Positions 62,932-64,000 of a stretch of 64,000 nucleotides of DNA are shown piece by piece; the stretch's first letter is position 1, and the number at the start of each line of letters is the position of its first letter. This stretch comes from Emticicia agri (lineage in GTDB: Bacteria > Bacteroidota > Bacteroidia > Cytophagales > Spirosomataceae): contig NZ_SEWF01000021.1 in NCBI RefSeq assembly GCF_004168285.1, forward strand, positions 1 to 64,000. The letters are read 5' to 3'. A model generated the notes under the pieces. That model made no database searches, was not told the origin of the DNA, and saw only the letters and a list, made by a program, of their open reading frames with translations. A program made the position numbers and the translations under genes.

Positions 62932-64000
62932 ATGACCATTACATCTAAACAGCCGAATGTTGGTACTACCATCTTCACAGTGATGTCTCAGTTAGCCGCT
63001 GAAACCGGGGCATTCAATCTTTCACAGGGGTTCCCAAATTACAATTGCTCTCCAAAGCTCATAGAATTAGTGAATCATTACATGCAAAAGGGTATGAATC
63101 AATATGCACCAATGGCTGGTATTATGCCCTTGCGTGAAATATTAGCCCAGAAAACTGCCGATTTATATCATATCCATTATCATCCGAATGATGAGATAAC
63201 TATTGTTTCTGGTTGCACCGAAGCCATATATGCAACCATGGCGGCAATTCTGCACAAAGGCGATGAAGTAATTGTTTTTGAACCCGCCTATGATAGTTAC
63301 GTACCATCTATAGAGTTGAATGGCGGCAAACCAGTATTTGTAACACTTACCGCCGAAAATGATTTCAGTATTGACTGGTCGGTGGTAAAAAGCAAGATTA
63401 CTAAGCACACCAAAGCTATCATGCTAACCACTCCACATAACCCAACCGGAAAATGTCTGACACAAGAAGATTTAGCTCAATTAGCTGAGGTAGTTAGAGA
63501 CACAGATATTTTGATTGTTTCTGACGAAGTATATGAACATATTATTTTTGATAACAGATTACATTTATCTCCTGCCTCCCACCCTGAATTAAAGCAAAGA
63601 ACCTTTTTATGTGGGTCGTTCGGCAAAACTTTTCATACTACCGGATGGAAATTAGGGTATTGTTTAGCACCCGTAGAATTAACGGCTGAGTTCAGAAAAA
63701 CGCATCAATGGATAACTTTTGCTTCACCAACGCCTATGCAATATGCCTTTGCCGATTTTATGAAAGAACCCGACAATTATTTATCTGTCCGCAATTTTTA
63801 TGAAGAGAAGCGGAATAAATTTATCAATTGGCTGAAAGGTTCAAGATTTACCCTGACACCAGCCGAGGGTAGCTTTTTTCAGATGGTATCTTATAACCAG
63901 ATAACAGACGAATCAGATTATGAATTGGCAGTAAGATGGACGAAAGAAATCGGGGTAGCTTCTATACCTATCTCAGTGTTTTATCATGAAAAATATGATA
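62932..64000 (+). CDS. Class I/II aminotransferase (methionine/kynurenine type), cut by the right edge
   Basis: An open frame from ATG 62932 (AACCCA before it) runs 356 codons to the edge with no stop. NLSQGFPNY, QYAPMAGIMPLREI, TTPHNPTGKCLT, ILIVSDEVYEHI and the PLP-lysine block GSFGKTFHTTGWKLGY are all present, as in YbdL-like methionine and kynurenine aminotransferases. About 25-30 residues are probably missing at the C-terminus. It follows the XRE gene by 63 bases. The neighbours do not define its substrate. Confidence 0.92.
   Translation, partial: MTITSKQPNVGTTIFTVMSQLAAETGAFNLSQGFPNYNCSPKLIELVNHYMQKGMNQYAPMAGIMPLREILAQKTADLYHIHYHPNDEITIVSGCTEAIYATMAAILHKGDEVIVFEPAYDSYVPSIELNGGKPVFVTLTAENDFSIDWSVVKSKITKHTKAIMLTTPHNPTGKCLTQEDLAQLAEVVRDTDILIVSDEVYEHIIFDNRLHLSPASHPELKQRTFLCGSFGKTFHTTGWKLGYCLAPVELTAEFRKTHQWITFASPTPMQYAFADFMKEPDNYLSVRNFYEEKRNKFINWLKGSRFTLTPAEGSFFQMVSYNQITDESDYELAVRWTKEIGVASIPISVFYHEKYD

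Noticed and set aside
1-64000. tRNA, rRNA, CRISPR array or replication origin
   Set aside because: The gaps between genes were read for these and nothing convincing was found; gaps are short, with only three over 300 bases.

Overview
The window is a chromosomal segment of a Bacteroidota bacterium, most likely a member of the Cytophagales. The grounds are an AT-rich sequence, house-keeping proteins of Bacteroidota type, secreted proteins ending in a three-coathanger-stack-like tail, LytS/LytTR signalling, several promoters fitting the Bacteroidota pattern (TTTG, about 20 bases, TAnnTTTG), and a maltose locus like those of that phylum. The genus is not decided by the sequence. No tRNA, rRNA, CRISPR array or prophage was seen. 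The only mobile DNA is a transposase fragment at the left edge.

Layout. 1-1380: transposase fragment and a secreted esterase. 1664-7053: five co-directional genes (esterase-like hydrolase, ATP-grasp ligase with a lysine-rich tail, YbdK/GCS2 carboxylate-amine ligase, class I glutamine amidotransferase, second ATP-grasp-like protein), which look like an uncharacterised amide- or peptide-forming pathway. 7202-11006: secreted GH140-like hydrolase and a three-gene operon of secreted proteins with an S74-type chaperone domain. 11218-22192: aconitase, topA, a sirtuin lacking zinc cysteines, serine hydrolase, trxA, dnaE. 22455-26711: PfkB kinase with an AGE-family epimerase, rpmI-rplT, a NuiA-like nuclease inhibitor, a DUF937 protein. 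26966-33683: secreted SGNH esterase, dnaK, DUF2147, and a trpS-PAP2 operon. 33744-37870: DUF2461, class III aminotransferase, a candidate untranslated RNA region, and a LytTR/LytS pair.

38131-47403 is a maltose/maltodextrin locus. An amylase and an SLC45-like transporter face away from a neopullulanase-like amylase, beta-phosphoglucomutase, GH65 maltose phosphorylase and a small repeat protein. Two outer or periplasmic amylases would cut alpha-glucans, the transporter would import maltose, the phosphorylase would give glucose plus beta-glucose-1-phosphate, and the mutase would give glucose-6-phosphate. 47475-49357: a membrane protein and two DinB-fold paralogues. 49500-54078: leucine/isovalerate catabolism (acyl-CoA dehydrogenase, HMG-CoA lyase and enoyl-CoA hydratase facing away from the methylcrotonyl-CoA carboxylase beta subunit) around a 16-base inverted repeat. 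54233-64000: large secreted metalloprotease, two twin-arginine-type ferritin-like proteins, metallo-hydrolase and aldehyde dehydrogenase, XRE regulator with a degenerate S24-like domain, and a class I aminotransferase cut by the right edge.

Most transcription units end in clear rho-independent terminators, often shared by convergent genes. The strongest candidate for an undescribed system is the 1.6-7.1 kb ligase cluster. Protein family calls rest on motifs read by eye; no database search was run.
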